Below are positions 45,415 through 56,352 of a DNA stretch of 64,000 bases, one piece after another. Every line of letters starts with the position of its first letter. Within the stretch, counting starts at the first letter, position 1. The DNA is from Altererythrobacter sp. H2 (GTDB lineage: Bacteria; Pseudomonadota; Alphaproteobacteria; Sphingomonadales; Sphingomonadaceae), in assembly GCF_035319885.1 (NCBI RefSeq), contig NZ_CP141285.1:434001-498000 (forward strand), read 5' to 3'. A model generated the notes under the pieces. That model saw nothing but the letters and a program-made list of their open reading frames with translations. It was not told the DNA's origin and made no database searches. Made by a program: the position numbers and the translations under genes.

Positions 45415-46935
45415 ATGGCCGACAATGACCTCATGATCCGCACCGAATCAGGCCTCAAGCCGGTCAGCTCCGTGGCGCCCGGCCGCAGCCTGCCGGCCAA
45501 TATCGAGGCCGAGGCGGCTTTTCTCGGTGCGGTCCTGATCGACAATTCGGTGATCGAGGAACTGCCGATCGCGTTGCGCCCGGATCATTTTTTCGAACCC
45601 CTGCACCAGCGGATCTATGAGCGGGTCCTGACCCTGATTGACCGAAATGCCGTGGTCACCCCGGTTACGCTCAAGCCCTATTTCGACAGCGACGAGACCA
45701 TGCGCGAGCTGGGCGGCATTACCTATCTCGCCCGGTTGACGGCGGATGGCCACGGCCTCCTCGCCCCGCGCGAACTGGCCCAGCAGATCTACGACCTGGC
45801 CTTGCTGCGCCAGCTGATCACCGTGGGCCGCGACCTGGTAGAGGGCGCGCTCGATACCTCGCAGGAGGTCTCGCCCAAGGAGCGGATCGAACAGGCCGAG
45901 GCCGAACTCTACCGGGTGGCCGAAGGCGCCACGACCAGCAGCGAAGCGCAAAGCTTCAAGGACGCGTCCTTCGGGGCCTTGAAGCTGGTCGAGGCGGCGC
46001 TCAATTCCGGCGGCCGGTTTTCGGGCAAGACCACCGGTCTGGATGCGATCAACGAGAAAACCTCGGGCCTGCACAATTCTGACCTGATCATCCTGGCGGG
46101 GCGCCCCGGGATGGGCAAGACCTCGCTCGCCACCAACATCGCCTTCAACGCCGCGGCCCGCCTGATGCATGACCGGCGGGCGGGAATCGAGAATTCGCCC
46201 GGTGCGGCGGTGGCGTTCTTCAGCCTGGAAATGAGCGCGGACCAGCTCGCCACCCGTATCCTGTCGGAGCAGGCAGAGATCTCCAGCGAAGCGCTGCGGT
46301 CGGGCGATATTGACAGGGCGCGTTTCCAGAAGCTCTCCTTCGTCAGCCAGGAACTGGCCGAGCTGCCGCTCTACATCGACGATACGCCGGCCCTGACGAT
46401 TGCCGGCCTGCGCGCCCGGGCCCGGCGGCTCAAGCGGCGGCACGATATCGGCATGGTGGTGGTCGATTACCTGCAGCTGCTGCAGGGTTCGGGCCGGGCC
46501 AACGACAACCGGGTCAACGAGATTTCCGAAATCAGCCGCGGCCTCAAAACGCTGGCCAAGGAACTGCACGTGCCGGTGATTGCGCTGTCACAGCTCAGCC
46601 GTGCGGTCGAAAGCCGCGAAGACAAGCGGCCCCAGCTGTCAGACCTGCGCGAATCGGGCTCGATCGAGCAGGACGCCGACATGGTCTGGTTCATTTTCCG
46701 GGCCGAGTATTATCACAACTCGCTCAAGCCCGACACGCCCGACGCGACCAGCTCGCCCGAAGTGCGCGAAAAGTATGACGCGTGGGAGCAGCACCACCTG
46801 GAGCTGGTGGGCAAGGCAACCCTGATCATCGCCAAGCAGCGGCACGGGTCGACCGGCAATGTCCCGCTGCACTTCCAGAGCGAGTTCACCAAGTTCAGCT
46901 CGCCCGAGCGGCGCGATTATTCGGACTTCGAATAG
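45415..46935 (+). CDS. dnaB: Replicative DNA helicase DnaB
   Basis: Hexameric 5'-3' replicative helicase of 506 residues. The N-terminal domain has PANIEAEAAFLGAVLIDN and DHFFEPLHQRIYE; the RecA-like domain has Walker A GRPGMGKTS, FFSLEMSADQLATR, Walker B VVVDYLQLLQGS, and the C-terminal RQHGSTGNVPL-like motif (KQRHGSTGNV). Start at MADND; the upstream frame to 45316 is unlikely. In many bacteria dnaB follows rplI; here it stands alone beside UPF0262 and a phospholipase-D gene. Confidence 0.97.
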   Translation: MADNDLMIRTESGLKPVSSVAPGRSLPANIEAEAAFLGAVLIDNSVIEELPIALRPDHFFEPLHQRIYERVLTLIDRNAVVTPVTLKPYFDSDETMRELGGITYLARLTADGHGLLAPRELAQQIYDLALLRQLITVGRDLVEGALDTSQEVSPKERIEQAEAELYRVAEGATTSSEAQSFKDASFGALKLVEAALNSGGRFSGKTTGLDAINEKTSGLHNSDLIILAGRPGMGKTSLATNIAFNAAARLMHDRRAGIENSPGAAVAFFSLEMSADQLATRILSEQAEISSEALRSGDIDRARFQKLSFVSQELAELPLYIDDTPALTIAGLRARARRLKRRHDIGMVVVDYLQLLQGSGRANDNRVNEISEISRGLKTLAKELHVPVIALSQLSRAVESREDKRPQLSDLRESGSIEQDADMVWFIFRAEYYHNSLKPDTPDATSSPEVREKYDAWEQHHLELVGKATLIIAKQRHGSTGNVPLHFQSEFTKFSSPERRDYSDFE

Positions 46936-46946
46936 GTCCTGCGCCC

Positions 46947-48155
46947 CTAGAGCCCCAGGTTCAGCCGCCGGCTGACAGTGTAGTCGACCACCGTCACCAG
47001 GAACCATGACAGGCCCCAGCGCAGCCGGTTCCATAGGGTGGCCCGGCGGCGATGTTCGGCCAGCACGATCTCTTCCGACCAGGGCAGATGCCCAGCCACG
47101 AAGCCGCGCATCCGCTCGGCCAGGACAGCATCGTCAATCCGGATCATCAGTTCCAGGTTGAGGAACAGGCTGCGCATGTCGAAGTTGGAGCTGCCGAGAT
47201 AGGTCACATCATCGATCACGATCAGTTTGGTGTGCAGCTTGCACGGGGCGAATTCCCAGATCCGTACCTTGCGCTTGAGCAGGTAGGTGTAGAGTGAGCG
47301 CGTTGCGCCGACCGTGGCCGGATTGTCGCTCTTGCCCGCCAGCACCAGTCTGGCCTCGCCCGTCCGCCCGATCCGCGCGATCCGCCGCAGCAGGCCGGCC
47401 GAGGGCGAGAAATAGGCCATGACCATGTCGACCCGCGATCCCTGGCGCAGGTCATGCCCGACGTGCCGGGCCCAGCCTGACAGCCCTTCGGTTGGCCCGC
47501 CGATCAGCAGCTTCGCCGGACCATCGCCCGGCTCCCACCGGCGGACCTGCCGCCGGATGGCCAGCAGTTGCTGCCGGGGATGGGACAGCCATTGTTCCAG
47601 CGCGCCGTACCAGCGCACCAGATCGGTCACCAGCGAGCCTTCGATGCCGATCCCCAGGTCGCGCCAGCCGTCAGTCTCGGGCGGGTCGAAATAGCCGTGC
47701 TCGATGTTGAAGCCACCGATCAGCGCCCGCACGCCATCGGCAATTGCCATCTTCTGGTGATTGCGGATCAGGTAGCGCCGCCCGAAGCGCGGGGTGAAGA
47801 CGTGGTACTGCCCGCCGGCTGCCTTGAATGCGGCAAAGAAGGGGGAATCTTCGTCTGCCGCCGCGCCGAACCCGTCGACGATGAGACGGGTATCGACCCC
47901 GCGCTCGACCGCCGCGACCAGCGCATCGCGCACCCGCAGCCCGGCTTCGTCCTCGACAAAGATGTAATAGCACAGCCGCAGGGACTCGCGGGCGCCCGCG
48001 ATCAGGGCGAGCAGGGCATCTAGCCGGTCTTTCCCGGCAGGATAGAACGTCAGCGCCTGCCCCTGTGCGGAAACCGCAAAGGGTTCCTCATCGCGGAAAG
48101 CTGCGGCTGGCTCCGCCGCAGCGGGCGTCAGATGCGGAGGGTGCTCGCCGGTCAT
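46947..48155 (-). CDS. Phospholipase D-like protein (cardiolipin synthase type)
   Basis: A 402-residue PLD-superfamily protein with two HKD motifs: NHQKMAIADGVRALIGGFN in the first half and LHTKLIVIDDVTYLGSSNF in the second, both with intact H-x-K-x4-D. The pattern matches bacterial ClsB/C-like cardiolipin synthases; no N-terminal membrane helices are present, so a cytoplasmic or peripheral location is likely. Its end is convergent with dnaB, 11 bases apart. Confidence 0.92.
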   Translation of the reverse strand: MTGEHPPHLTPAAAEPAAAFRDEEPFAVSAQGQALTFYPAGKDRLDALLALIAGARESLRLCYYIFVEDEAGLRVRDALVAAVERGVDTRLIVDGFGAAADEDSPFFAAFKAAGGQYHVFTPRFGRRYLIRNHQKMAIADGVRALIGGFNIEHGYFDPPETDGWRDLGIGIEGSLVTDLVRWYGALEQWLSHPRQQLLAIRRQVRRWEPGDGPAKLLIGGPTEGLSGWARHVGHDLRQGSRVDMVMAYFSPSAGLLRRIARIGRTGEARLVLAGKSDNPATVGATRSLYTYLLKRKVRIWEFAPCKLHTKLIVIDDVTYLGSSNFDMRSLFLNLELMIRIDDAVLAERMRGFVAGHLPWSEEIVLAEHRRRATLWNRLRWGLSWFLVTVVDYTVSRRLNLGL

Positions 48156-48265
48156 CGCGACCTGCCTAGACGAGATTTGCGGTGAGGGGCAATTTCTTGA
48201 CTCTTTACCCGCTGCTGCCTATGGGGCTTCCTTTCCCGAAACCACTTGTTCTGCTGGAGTGCCCG

Positions 48266-48610
48266 ATGGCGCGCGTTACCGTCGAAGATTGTGTCGACAA
48301 GGTTCCCAACCGTTTTGATCTCGTTCTGCTGGCTGCCCAGCGTGCGCGCGAGATTTCCGGCGGTGCCGAACTGACCATCGATCGTGACCGGGACAAGAAC
48401 CCGGTCGTGGCGCTGCGCGAAATCGCCGAACAGACCATTGGTCCGCGCGACCTCTACGAATCGGCCGTGGTCAACCTGCAGAAGATCCTGCCGGACGACG
48501 AGGACGAAGCGGATGAAATCGGCTCGCTCAGCCAGTCGGCCGAAGCGCTGCGGATCACCGCTGCGGCACCGGCCCGGTCCAACTCGCTCGGGGTCGATTA
48601 CGACGGCTGA
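48266..48610 (+). CDS. rpoZ: DNA-directed RNA polymerase omega subunit
   Basis: A 114-residue omega subunit. [20 protein letters not shown] is the conserved N-terminus, followed by [11 protein letters not shown] and [13 protein letters not shown]. The C-terminal tail is acidic. Start at 48266 with GGAG upstream; the longer frame to 48182 is not homologous. A strong terminator follows. spoT/relA, often near rpoZ, is not adjacent. Confidence 0.97.
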   Translation: MARVTVEDCVDKVPNRFDLVLLAAQRAREISGGAELTIDRDRDKNPVVALREIAEQTIGPRDLYESAVVNLQKILPDDEDEADEIGSLSQSAEALRITAAAPARSNSLGVDYDG

Positions 48611-48633
48611 GCCTGTTTTCCTGGCAAAGTGTG

Positions 48634-48659
48634 AAAGGCCGCCTTCGGGCGGCCTTTTT
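48634..48659 (+). terminator. Rho-independent terminator of rpoZ
   Basis: AAAGGCCGCC-ttcg-GGCGGCCTTT stem with a TTTTTC run, 24 bases past the stop. Confidence 0.93.
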
Positions 48660-48755
48660 CGTTTGGCTTGCGCGCAGCTCCATTCCGGCTGACAGTACCG
48701 GCCTGCCCACGAAGCGGGCTGACGGCGCGGCGTGATGGCTTGGAGGACTGGGCAG

Positions 48756-49487
48756 ATGGCAGTGATTGCGGTCTACAGCGTGAAAGGCGGGGTGGGGAAA
48801 ACCACGCTGGCGGCAAACCTGGCCTGGTGCAGCGCTGAGCTTGATCGCCAGCGCACCTTGCTGTGGGATCTCGACGCCGCGGGCGGAGCCGCTTTCCTGA
48901 CCGGGCTGGATCCGGCCGGCAAGAAGCGGGCGGGCGGGGTGTTCGCCCGTGACCGCGATCCGGCCAGCGTGATCCGCACCACGGCTTACCCGCTGCTCGA
49001 TGTCCTGCCCGCAGACGACAGCCTGTGGGCGCTGGACCGCCAGCTCACCAGCATCGGCAAGAAGCGCCGCCTGGCCAAGCTGGCGGAGGAACTGGGCCAG
49101 ACCTACCCCCGGATCGTGCTCGATTGCCCGCCGGTACTCAACGAAGTGAGCGCGCAGGTGCTGCGCGCGGCCGATCTGGTGGTGGTACCGCTGCCGCCTT
49201 CGCCGTTGTCGAGCAGGGCCTTCGAACTGGTTGCCGAAGCGGTCCGGGAGATGGGCAAGGGGCATCCGCCGATGCTGCCGGTGCTGTCGATGGTGGACCG
49301 CAGGCGGGCCCTGCACCGGGCGGCGATGGAAGCGAACCCGGGCTGGCCGGTCATCCCCTGGTCGAGCGCGATCGAGCAATGTGCGGTCAGGCGCGCGCCG
49401 GTGGGGGTGTTTGCCCGGTCGTCGCCGGGCGCGCGTTGCATCGCCGCGCTGTGGCAGGGAATCGAGCGCAAGCTGGCGGGCAAATAG
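48756..49487 (+). CDS. ParA/MinD-like P-loop ATPase (orphan, no ParB)
   Basis: A 243-residue deviant Walker ATPase. VYSVKGGVGKTTLAANLAW holds the Walker A, IVLDCPPVLNEVS the Walker A'/B region. The C-terminus has PVIPWSSAIEQCAVRRAPVG. No parB or parS-type array is adjacent, unlike chromosomal partition loci. A paralogue lies at 61538-62281, sharing VIAVYSVKGGVGKTTLA and PVLSM-x-D-x-RR-x-LHR. Start at 48756 with GGAGG upstream; an earlier ATG at 48732 is possible. Followed by a DUF3667 gene 63 bases later. Confidence 0.88.
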   Translation: MAVIAVYSVKGGVGKTTLAANLAWCSAELDRQRTLLWDLDAAGGAAFLTGLDPAGKKRAGGVFARDRDPASVIRTTAYPLLDVLPADDSLWALDRQLTSIGKKRRLAKLAEELGQTYPRIVLDCPPVLNEVSAQVLRAADLVVVPLPPSPLSSRAFELVAEAVREMGKGHPPMLPVLSMVDRRRALHRAAMEANPGWPVIPWSSAIEQCAVRRAPVGVFARSSPGARCIAALWQGIERKLAGK

Positions 49488-49550
49488 CCGCTATCGCGGG
49501 GGCAAAGAATGCCTCTATACAAGCCGTTACAGGTTCCACGGGGGCGGGCA

Positions 49551-50612
49551 ATGAGCGGGCTGGGTGACGGGATCGGCACGGCAATCGAAGGCGGCTTGCT
49601 TGGCCGCGCGGTCGAGCCCGGGGCGGGCGAAGGACAGGAGCAGGCGGGGTCGGCCACGGTCTGCGCCAACTGCGGCACCGGCTTCACCGGCAAGTTCTGC
49701 CCCGAATGCGGCCAGAAAGCGCACATCCACCGCAGCCTGGCGGCGATCGGGCATGACATCATGCATGGCGTGCTCCACCTCGATGGCAAGCTGTGGAACA
49801 CCCTGCCGCTGCTGGCCTTCAAGCCGGGCAAGCTGACCCGCCGCTATGTCGACGGGGAGCGGGCGAAGTTCGTCAGCCCGATGGCCATGTTCCTGTTCAC
49901 CGTGTTTGCGATGTTTGCGGTGTTCCAGATGGTCGGGGTGACGGCGCCAACGGATTTCAGCGAAGGAATGATCGAAGGCTTTACCGACAATTCCGTTGTG
50001 GAGAAGAGAATCCAGGAACAGATCACCGCGCTGGAACAGGAACGCGACGGCCTGCCGGAGGGTGCCCCGAGACGGGAAGAGATCGATAGCGAGGTAGAAG
50101 CACTCACCGGTGTGCTCGATGCTGCTGCCAGCGCGCCAGCGGGCATCGATACGAGCAACATCAAGGTCACCGGCATCGGCTTTCTCGATGAGGGCATCAT
50201 CGGGAAATGGAAGTCCAACCCCGGCCTGATGCTCTACAAGCTCCAGACCAATGCCTACAAGTTCAGCTGGCTGCTGATCCCGCTGTCGATCCCGTTCGTG
50301 TGGCTGCTGTTTGCCTGGCGGCGCCAGTTCAAAGCCTATGATCACGCGGTGTTCGTGACCTATTCACTGGCTTTCATGTCGCTGCTGTTCATTGCGATGT
50401 CGCTGCTGGGCGTGATCCCGGGCGGCTGGGGCAATGGCATTGCGGCCATCCTGCTGACAATCGGGGCGCCGCTGCACCTCTACAAGCAGCTGCGCCATGC
50501 CTATGGCCTGACCCGGTTTTCGGCCCTGTGGCGGTTCTTCGCCCTGCTAATATTCATTAACCTGGTGATCGTGCTGTTCCTGCAGACACTGCTGGTGCTG
50601 GGCGCGTTCTGA
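49551..50612 (+). CDS. DUF3667 domain-containing membrane protein with zinc ribbon
   Basis: A 353-residue protein. A CxxC...CxxC zinc ribbon (Cys38, 41, 50, 53 in CANCGTGFTGKFCPECGQK) is followed by IHRSLAAIGHDIMHGVLHLD and KLTRRYVDGERAKFVSP, the DUF3667 core, then about five membrane helices. A helical insert (EKRIQEQITALEQERDGL) lies between the first and second helices. Function unknown. Start at 49551 with GGGGGCGGG upstream. Ends with a hairpin shared with convergent ftsH. Confidence 0.9.
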   Translation: MSGLGDGIGTAIEGGLLGRAVEPGAGEGQEQAGSATVCANCGTGFTGKFCPECGQKAHIHRSLAAIGHDIMHGVLHLDGKLWNTLPLLAFKPGKLTRRYVDGERAKFVSPMAMFLFTVFAMFAVFQMVGVTAPTDFSEGMIEGFTDNSVVEKRIQEQITALEQERDGLPEGAPRREEIDSEVEALTGVLDAAASAPAGIDTSNIKVTGIGFLDEGIIGKWKSNPGLMLYKLQTNAYKFSWLLIPLSIPFVWLLFAWRRQFKAYDHAVFVTYSLAFMSLLFIAMSLLGVIPGGWGNGIAAILLTIGAPLHLYKQLRHAYGLTRFSALWRFFALLIFINLVIVLFLQTLLVLGAF

Positions 50613-50621
50613 CGCCCAAGC

Positions 50622-50653
50622 AAAAGGGCGCCCGGATCGCTCCGGACGCCCTT
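50622..50653 (-). terminator. Bidirectional hairpin terminator between the DUF3667 gene and ftsH
   Basis: AAGGGCGCCCGGA and TCCGGACGCCCTT pair around tcgc (one mismatch). On the minus strand the stem is followed by TTTTG, so it best serves ftsH; on the plus strand the T-run is weaker. Confidence 0.8.
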
Positions 50654-50672
50654 CAAATCAGGATCAGGTCGA

Positions 50673-52637
<1,965 letters not shown>

Positions 52638-52733
52638 TGCACGGGTTCCTTTCGTCTGCCCCAATGTAGGCACAGCGGAGTGAATGGCAAGTTGATGCCG
52701 CGGGGCGCGGATCAGCCAATATTCCGATGACGG

Positions 52734-53357
52734 TTATCGGGAATAGGCCCGCAGGAACACGTCGACCGCCCCGGCGATCCGCGCCTGCTCGCGCGCCGCG
52801 TCGGGAATGGCTCCGAACCGCCGTTCCAGATCGCCCATGCCCTTGCAAAGCGAGGCAAATTGTTCGGCCGCCAGCTCCGGATCGGGAATGTCGAGCTCGC
52901 CGCCGGCATGGGCGTGGGTCAGCAGCGCAGCAAAGGCCGCCTTCATCCGGCGAGGCCCGTTGTCGAGGAAAGCTATGCCGATTTCGGGTTCATGCTCCGT
53001 CTCGGCGGCAATCCGCCGTTCGAACTGGATCATTTCGGGGCGGGAGAGGAAGGCGACCATGGCGGTGCCGATGGTGAGCAGGCGATCCCGCAGGTCCGCG
53101 CCGCTGTCGGCCTCGATGGCGAAGTGGCCGCGCATCCGCTCGCACTCGCGCCCGACAGCGGCGGCCAGCAAGGTCCGCTTGTCCCCGAAGTGGTTGTAGA
53201 CGGTGACCTTGGAGACGCCGGCCCGGGCGGCGATGCCTTCGATGGTGCTGGCGGCATAGCCGATCTCGAAAAACGAATCGGTCGCTGCCGCGATGATCGC
53301 GTCATGCTTGGCCGGATCGACCGGCCGCCCCGCCTTTCGTTTTCTTACGGTTGACAA
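52734..53357 (-). CDS. TetR family transcriptional regulator
   Basis: A 207-residue regulator with an N-terminal TetR helix-turn-helix (IIAAATDSFFEIGYAASTIE, GIAARAGVSKVTVYNHFGDK) and a C-terminal ligand domain. The start is TTG at 53357 and follows directly on an operator-like palindrome. It is divergent from a four-gene efflux system and very probably represses it and itself through two operator-like sites at 53360-53393. Ligand unknown. Confidence 0.92.
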   Translation of the reverse strand: MSTVRKRKAGRPVDPAKHDAIIAAATDSFFEIGYAASTIEGIAARAGVSKVTVYNHFGDKRTLLAAAVGRECERMRGHFAIEADSGADLRDRLLTIGTAMVAFLSRPEMIQFERRIAAETEHEPEIGIAFLDNGPRRMKAAFAALLTHAHAGGELDIPDPELAAEQFASLCKGMGDLERRFGAIPDAAREQARIAGAVDVFLRAYSR

Positions 53358-53393
53358 TCTGAACGGCCCCGTTCAATAAAACGCTAGCGTTCA
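53351..53393 (+). promoter_or_regulatory. Divergent promoter with double TetR-type operator
   Basis: TTGACA (53351-53356) could be the -35 of the efflux operon with a weak -10 around 53375-53380. TGAACGGCCCCGTTCA (53360-53375) is a palindrome between them, and AAAACG-ctag-CGTTCA (53378-53393), containing the perfect AACGCTAGCGTT, is a second site with the same NNAACG-N4-CGTTCA design, centred 18 bp away. This double arrangement is classical for TetR-type control. Confidence 0.75.
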
Positions 53394-53453
53394 CTAATGC
53401 GCTGATGTTGATGTTCCCGCAACCCTCTCGAAGCGCGAAAGGTTCCCCCGCCT

Positions 53454-54590
53454 GTGCTCTGGATCGCCATCCGCATGCTGACCGGGGACCGGACCAAGTT
53501 CTTCGGGCTGCTGTTCGGGATCGGATTTTCCACCCTGCTGATCACCCAGCAGCTGACCATCTTCGTCAACTTGATCCAGCGCGGGGCCAGCGGCGTCTAC
53601 AACGTCGCCGAAGCGCAGGTCTGGGTGATGGACCCGGTCAGCCGCACGACCGATGTGGCCTATGCCATGCCCGCCACCGCGCTGGAGCGGGTGCGCGGGG
53701 TGCCCGGGGTCGAATGGGCGGTGCCGCACCTGCGCGCCAACGCGTCTGTCCGCACTGAAACCGGCGATCTGGAGGGGGTCGGCATCATCGGGGTCGATGA
53801 TGCCACGCTGATCGGCCTGCCCCGCCGGATGATCGAAGGCAGCCATGAAGTGCTGGCCCGCCCCGACAGCGTGATCATCGACGACGTCGGCACCACCAAC
53901 ATGTTCCCTGACCAGCCGAGCCCGCTGGGCGAGATGCTGGAATTGAATGACCAGCGCGCCGTGATCCGGGGGGTGGCGGACGCGACCCCCAGCTTCACCA
54001 GCACCGTGGTGCTCTACACCCGCTATTCGCAGGCGCTGCGTTACGTGCCGGGAACCCGCAACCGGCTGAGCTTCGTCCTGGTCGGCGCAGCCGACGGCGT
54101 CAGCGCCGACACCCTTGCGGCGCGGATAACCGAGCAGACCGGCCTGCGCGCCCGGACGCGGGATGAATTTGCCCAGGACGGGGTCGACTTCATCATCGAG
54201 AACACCGGCATTCCCTTCAACTTCGGGATTACCGTATTGCTCGGCTTCATTGTCGGGGTGGCCATCGTCGGCCTGACCTTCAGCTTGTTCATCCGCGACA
54301 ACATCAAGCAGTTCGGTGCGCTGAAGGCGATCGGCGTGACCAACCGCAAGCTGATCGGCATGGTTGCCGCCCAGGCCGGGATGGTGGGCGCGATCGGCTA
54401 TGCCCTGGGGCTGGTCGGCACCGTCCTGTTCATCTCGGGCTTCGGCAGCAACCCCACCTTCAAAGGCTTCTACCTGCCATGGCAAATCCCGCTGTTCTCG
54501 CTGGTGGGTGTGGCCCTGATCCTGGCCATGACCGGCTGGATGGCGATGCGCAGCGTGCTCAAGGCCGAACCGGCGGCGGTGTTCCGGTGA
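53454..54590 (+). CDS. ABC transporter permease (FtsX/MacB/DevC type)
   Basis: A 378-residue permease with four membrane helices: one N-terminal (LFGIGFSTLLITQQLTIFV), a large periplasmic domain (about residues 45-260), and three C-terminal helices with FGALKAIGVTNRKL. This is the FtsX-fold topology used by DevC and MacB exporters that work with a membrane fusion protein. GTG start. Its stop overlaps the next gene's GTG. First gene of an efflux operon. Confidence 0.9.
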   Translation: MLWIAIRMLTGDRTKFFGLLFGIGFSTLLITQQLTIFVNLIQRGASGVYNVAEAQVWVMDPVSRTTDVAYAMPATALERVRGVPGVEWAVPHLRANASVRTETGDLEGVGIIGVDDATLIGLPRRMIEGSHEVLARPDSVIIDDVGTTNMFPDQPSPLGEMLELNDQRAVIRGVADATPSFTSTVVLYTRYSQALRYVPGTRNRLSFVLVGAADGVSADTLAARITEQTGLRARTRDEFAQDGVDFIIENTGIPFNFGITVLLGFIVGVAIVGLTFSLFIRDNIKQFGALKAIGVTNRKLIGMVAAQAGMVGAIGYALGLVGTVLFISGFGSNPTFKGFYLPWQIPLFSLVGVALILAMTGWMAMRSVLKAEPAAVFR

Positions 54591-55348
54591 GCCCCGTGCG
54601 TTCTGCAAGCCCCGCGGTAGACACAACTGCTATCGGCGGGTGCAGCCCGGAATCCGCGATCTGCACCCGGGGGGTGACGCGCGAGTTTCCGGCCGGGCAG
54701 GGCACGATCACCGTGCTGCACGGGATCGACCTCGATGTGCGGGCGGGGGAAATGACCTACCTTGTCGGCGAAAGCGGCTCGGGCAAGACCACGCTGATCT
54801 CGATCATGTGCGGCATCCTGTGGCCTACCGCAGGCCAGGTGCGGGTGTTCGGGACCGATATCTATGCCCTCACCGACACCCAGCTGGTCGAGTTCCGCCT
54901 CGCCAACATCGGCTTCATCTTCCAGCAGTACAACCTCATCCCCAGCATCGATGCCGCGGCCAATGCCGCGGTGCCGCTGATTGCGCGCGGGATGCCGGTG
55001 CACGAGGCGCGCGAACACGCGATTGCGATGCTCGAAAAGCTCAACATCGGCGATCAGGCCGCCAAGTTGCCGCGCCAGCTTTCCGGCGGCCAGCAGCAGC
55101 GGGTGGCGATTGCCCGCGCGCTGGTCCATGCGCCCCGGCTGGTGGTGTGTGACGAGCCGACCGCAGCGCTCGATGCCCGCTCCGGCCGCCGGGTGATGGA
55201 TCTGCTGCGCGAAGTGGCCGTGGCGGACGATCGCTCGGTCATCATCGTCACCCACGACAACCGCATTTTCGATCTCGCTGACCGCATCCTCGTGCTGGAG
55301 GACGGGCGTATTACCCATGACGGCAAGACCATGCCGGAGGATCACTGA
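54587..55348 (+). CDS. ABC transporter ATP-binding protein (DevA/MacB type)
   Basis: A 253-residue ATPase: Walker A GESGSGKTT, Q-loop FIFQQYNLIPS, signature LSGGQQQR, Walker B LVVCDEPTAALD and H-loop VTHDNRI, all typical of the MacB/LolD group. The N-terminal 25 residues are an extension before the domain (ICTRGVTREF). GTG start overlapping the permease TGA (GTGA). Pairs with the permease at 53454-54590. Confidence 0.94.
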   Translation: MSPVRSASPAVDTTAIGGCSPESAICTRGVTREFPAGQGTITVLHGIDLDVRAGEMTYLVGESGSGKTTLISIMCGILWPTAGQVRVFGTDIYALTDTQLVEFRLANIGFIFQQYNLIPSIDAAANAAVPLIARGMPVHEAREHAIAMLEKLNIGDQAAKLPRQLSGGQQQRVAIARALVHAPRLVVCDEPTAALDARSGRRVMDLLREVAVADDRSVIIVTHDNRIFDLADRILVLEDGRITHDGKTMPEDH

Positions 55349-55350
55349 CC

Positions 55351-56352
55351 ATGGCACTCTCCCTGCGCAAATTCAGCTTCTCGCGCCAGCTCCTGCCCGC
55401 GCTGGCGCTCGCCGGGGTGGTCGGCGGGGTGGCCTATATCGCCACCAGCCAGCCGGACCGGACGCTGGAGGAGCCGACCCGCGAACCCCCGCGCGCCACC
55501 GGTGCGCTTGCGACCGGGTTGCGGGTGGCCGGATCGGGCGTGGTCGAGCCGTCGAGCGAGACCATCGACATCGGCAGCGCCCTGTCGGGCCTGGTGATCG
55601 ACCTGATGGTCCAGCCGGGTGACCGGGTGGGTCAGGGGCAGCCGCTGTTCACGGTCGATGACCGGGCGGTGCGGGCGCAGCTGCGGCAGGCCGAGGCCGG
55701 GATCAACGAAGCGCGCGCCGCCATTGCCGAAGCGCAGACCGCGCGTACCACGGCCGAGCGGCAGCTGGCGCTCTACCGCTCGGTGGAGGACAGCGCGGCG
55801 GTCAGCCGGGCCGAAGTGATCCGGGCCGAGGGGGAAGCCAATGCCGCCCGGTCGCGCCTTGCCCTGGCGCAGGCGCGGCTCGAAGCCGCCAATGCCGCCG
55901 CCGGTGCGGCCCGGACCGAACTGAGCCGCCTGACCGTGCGCGCGCCGATTGCGGGCGAGATCCTGGCGGTCAACATCCGCAAGGGCGAATATGTCTCGAC
56001 CATGGGCGGGGCACAGAGCCAGCCGTTCATCCAGATGGGGCAGACCGTCCCGCTTCATGTGCGGGTCGATATCGACGAGAGCGAGGCGACCCGGATCGAT
56101 CTGGGCAAGGCGGCGGTGGTCTCGCCGCGCGGCGCGGCCGACCGCCAGGTCGAGGCGCGGTTCGTGCGGGCCGAGCCGCTGGTGGTGCCCAAGCGATCGC
56201 TGACCAATTCCTCGCAGGAACGGGTCGATGTGCGGGTGCTGCAGGTGATCTACGAGCTTCCTGCCGGGGCCGGGGGAGACAGCGCGCTGTTCCGCGTCGG
56301 CCAGCAGATCGATGCCTTCATTCCCGGCATTCCCGGCAAGGCGGCGCAATGA
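55351..56352 (+). CDS. Efflux periplasmic adaptor (HlyD/MacA/DevB family)
   Basis: A 333-residue membrane fusion protein with an N-terminal signal anchor (LLPALALAGVVGGVAYIA), a lipoyl-like half motif (VVEPSSETIDIGSALSG), a helical hairpin (about residues 110-185, RQAEAGINEARAAIAEAQ and on) and the second barrel half (VRAPIAGEILAVNIRKGEYV). It would connect the inner-membrane ABC pump to the outer-membrane factor. It starts two bases after the ATPase stop and overlaps the outer-membrane gene by four bases (ATGA). Confidence 0.93.
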   Translation: MALSLRKFSFSRQLLPALALAGVVGGVAYIATSQPDRTLEEPTREPPRATGALATGLRVAGSGVVEPSSETIDIGSALSGLVIDLMVQPGDRVGQGQPLFTVDDRAVRAQLRQAEAGINEARAAIAEAQTARTTAERQLALYRSVEDSAAVSRAEVIRAEGEANAARSRLALAQARLEAANAAAGAARTELSRLTVRAPIAGEILAVNIRKGEYVSTMGGAQSQPFIQMGQTVPLHVRVDIDESEATRIDLGKAAVVSPRGAADRQVEARFVRAEPLVVPKRSLTNSSQERVDVRVLQVIYELPAGAGGDSALFRVGQQIDAFIPGIPGKAAQ

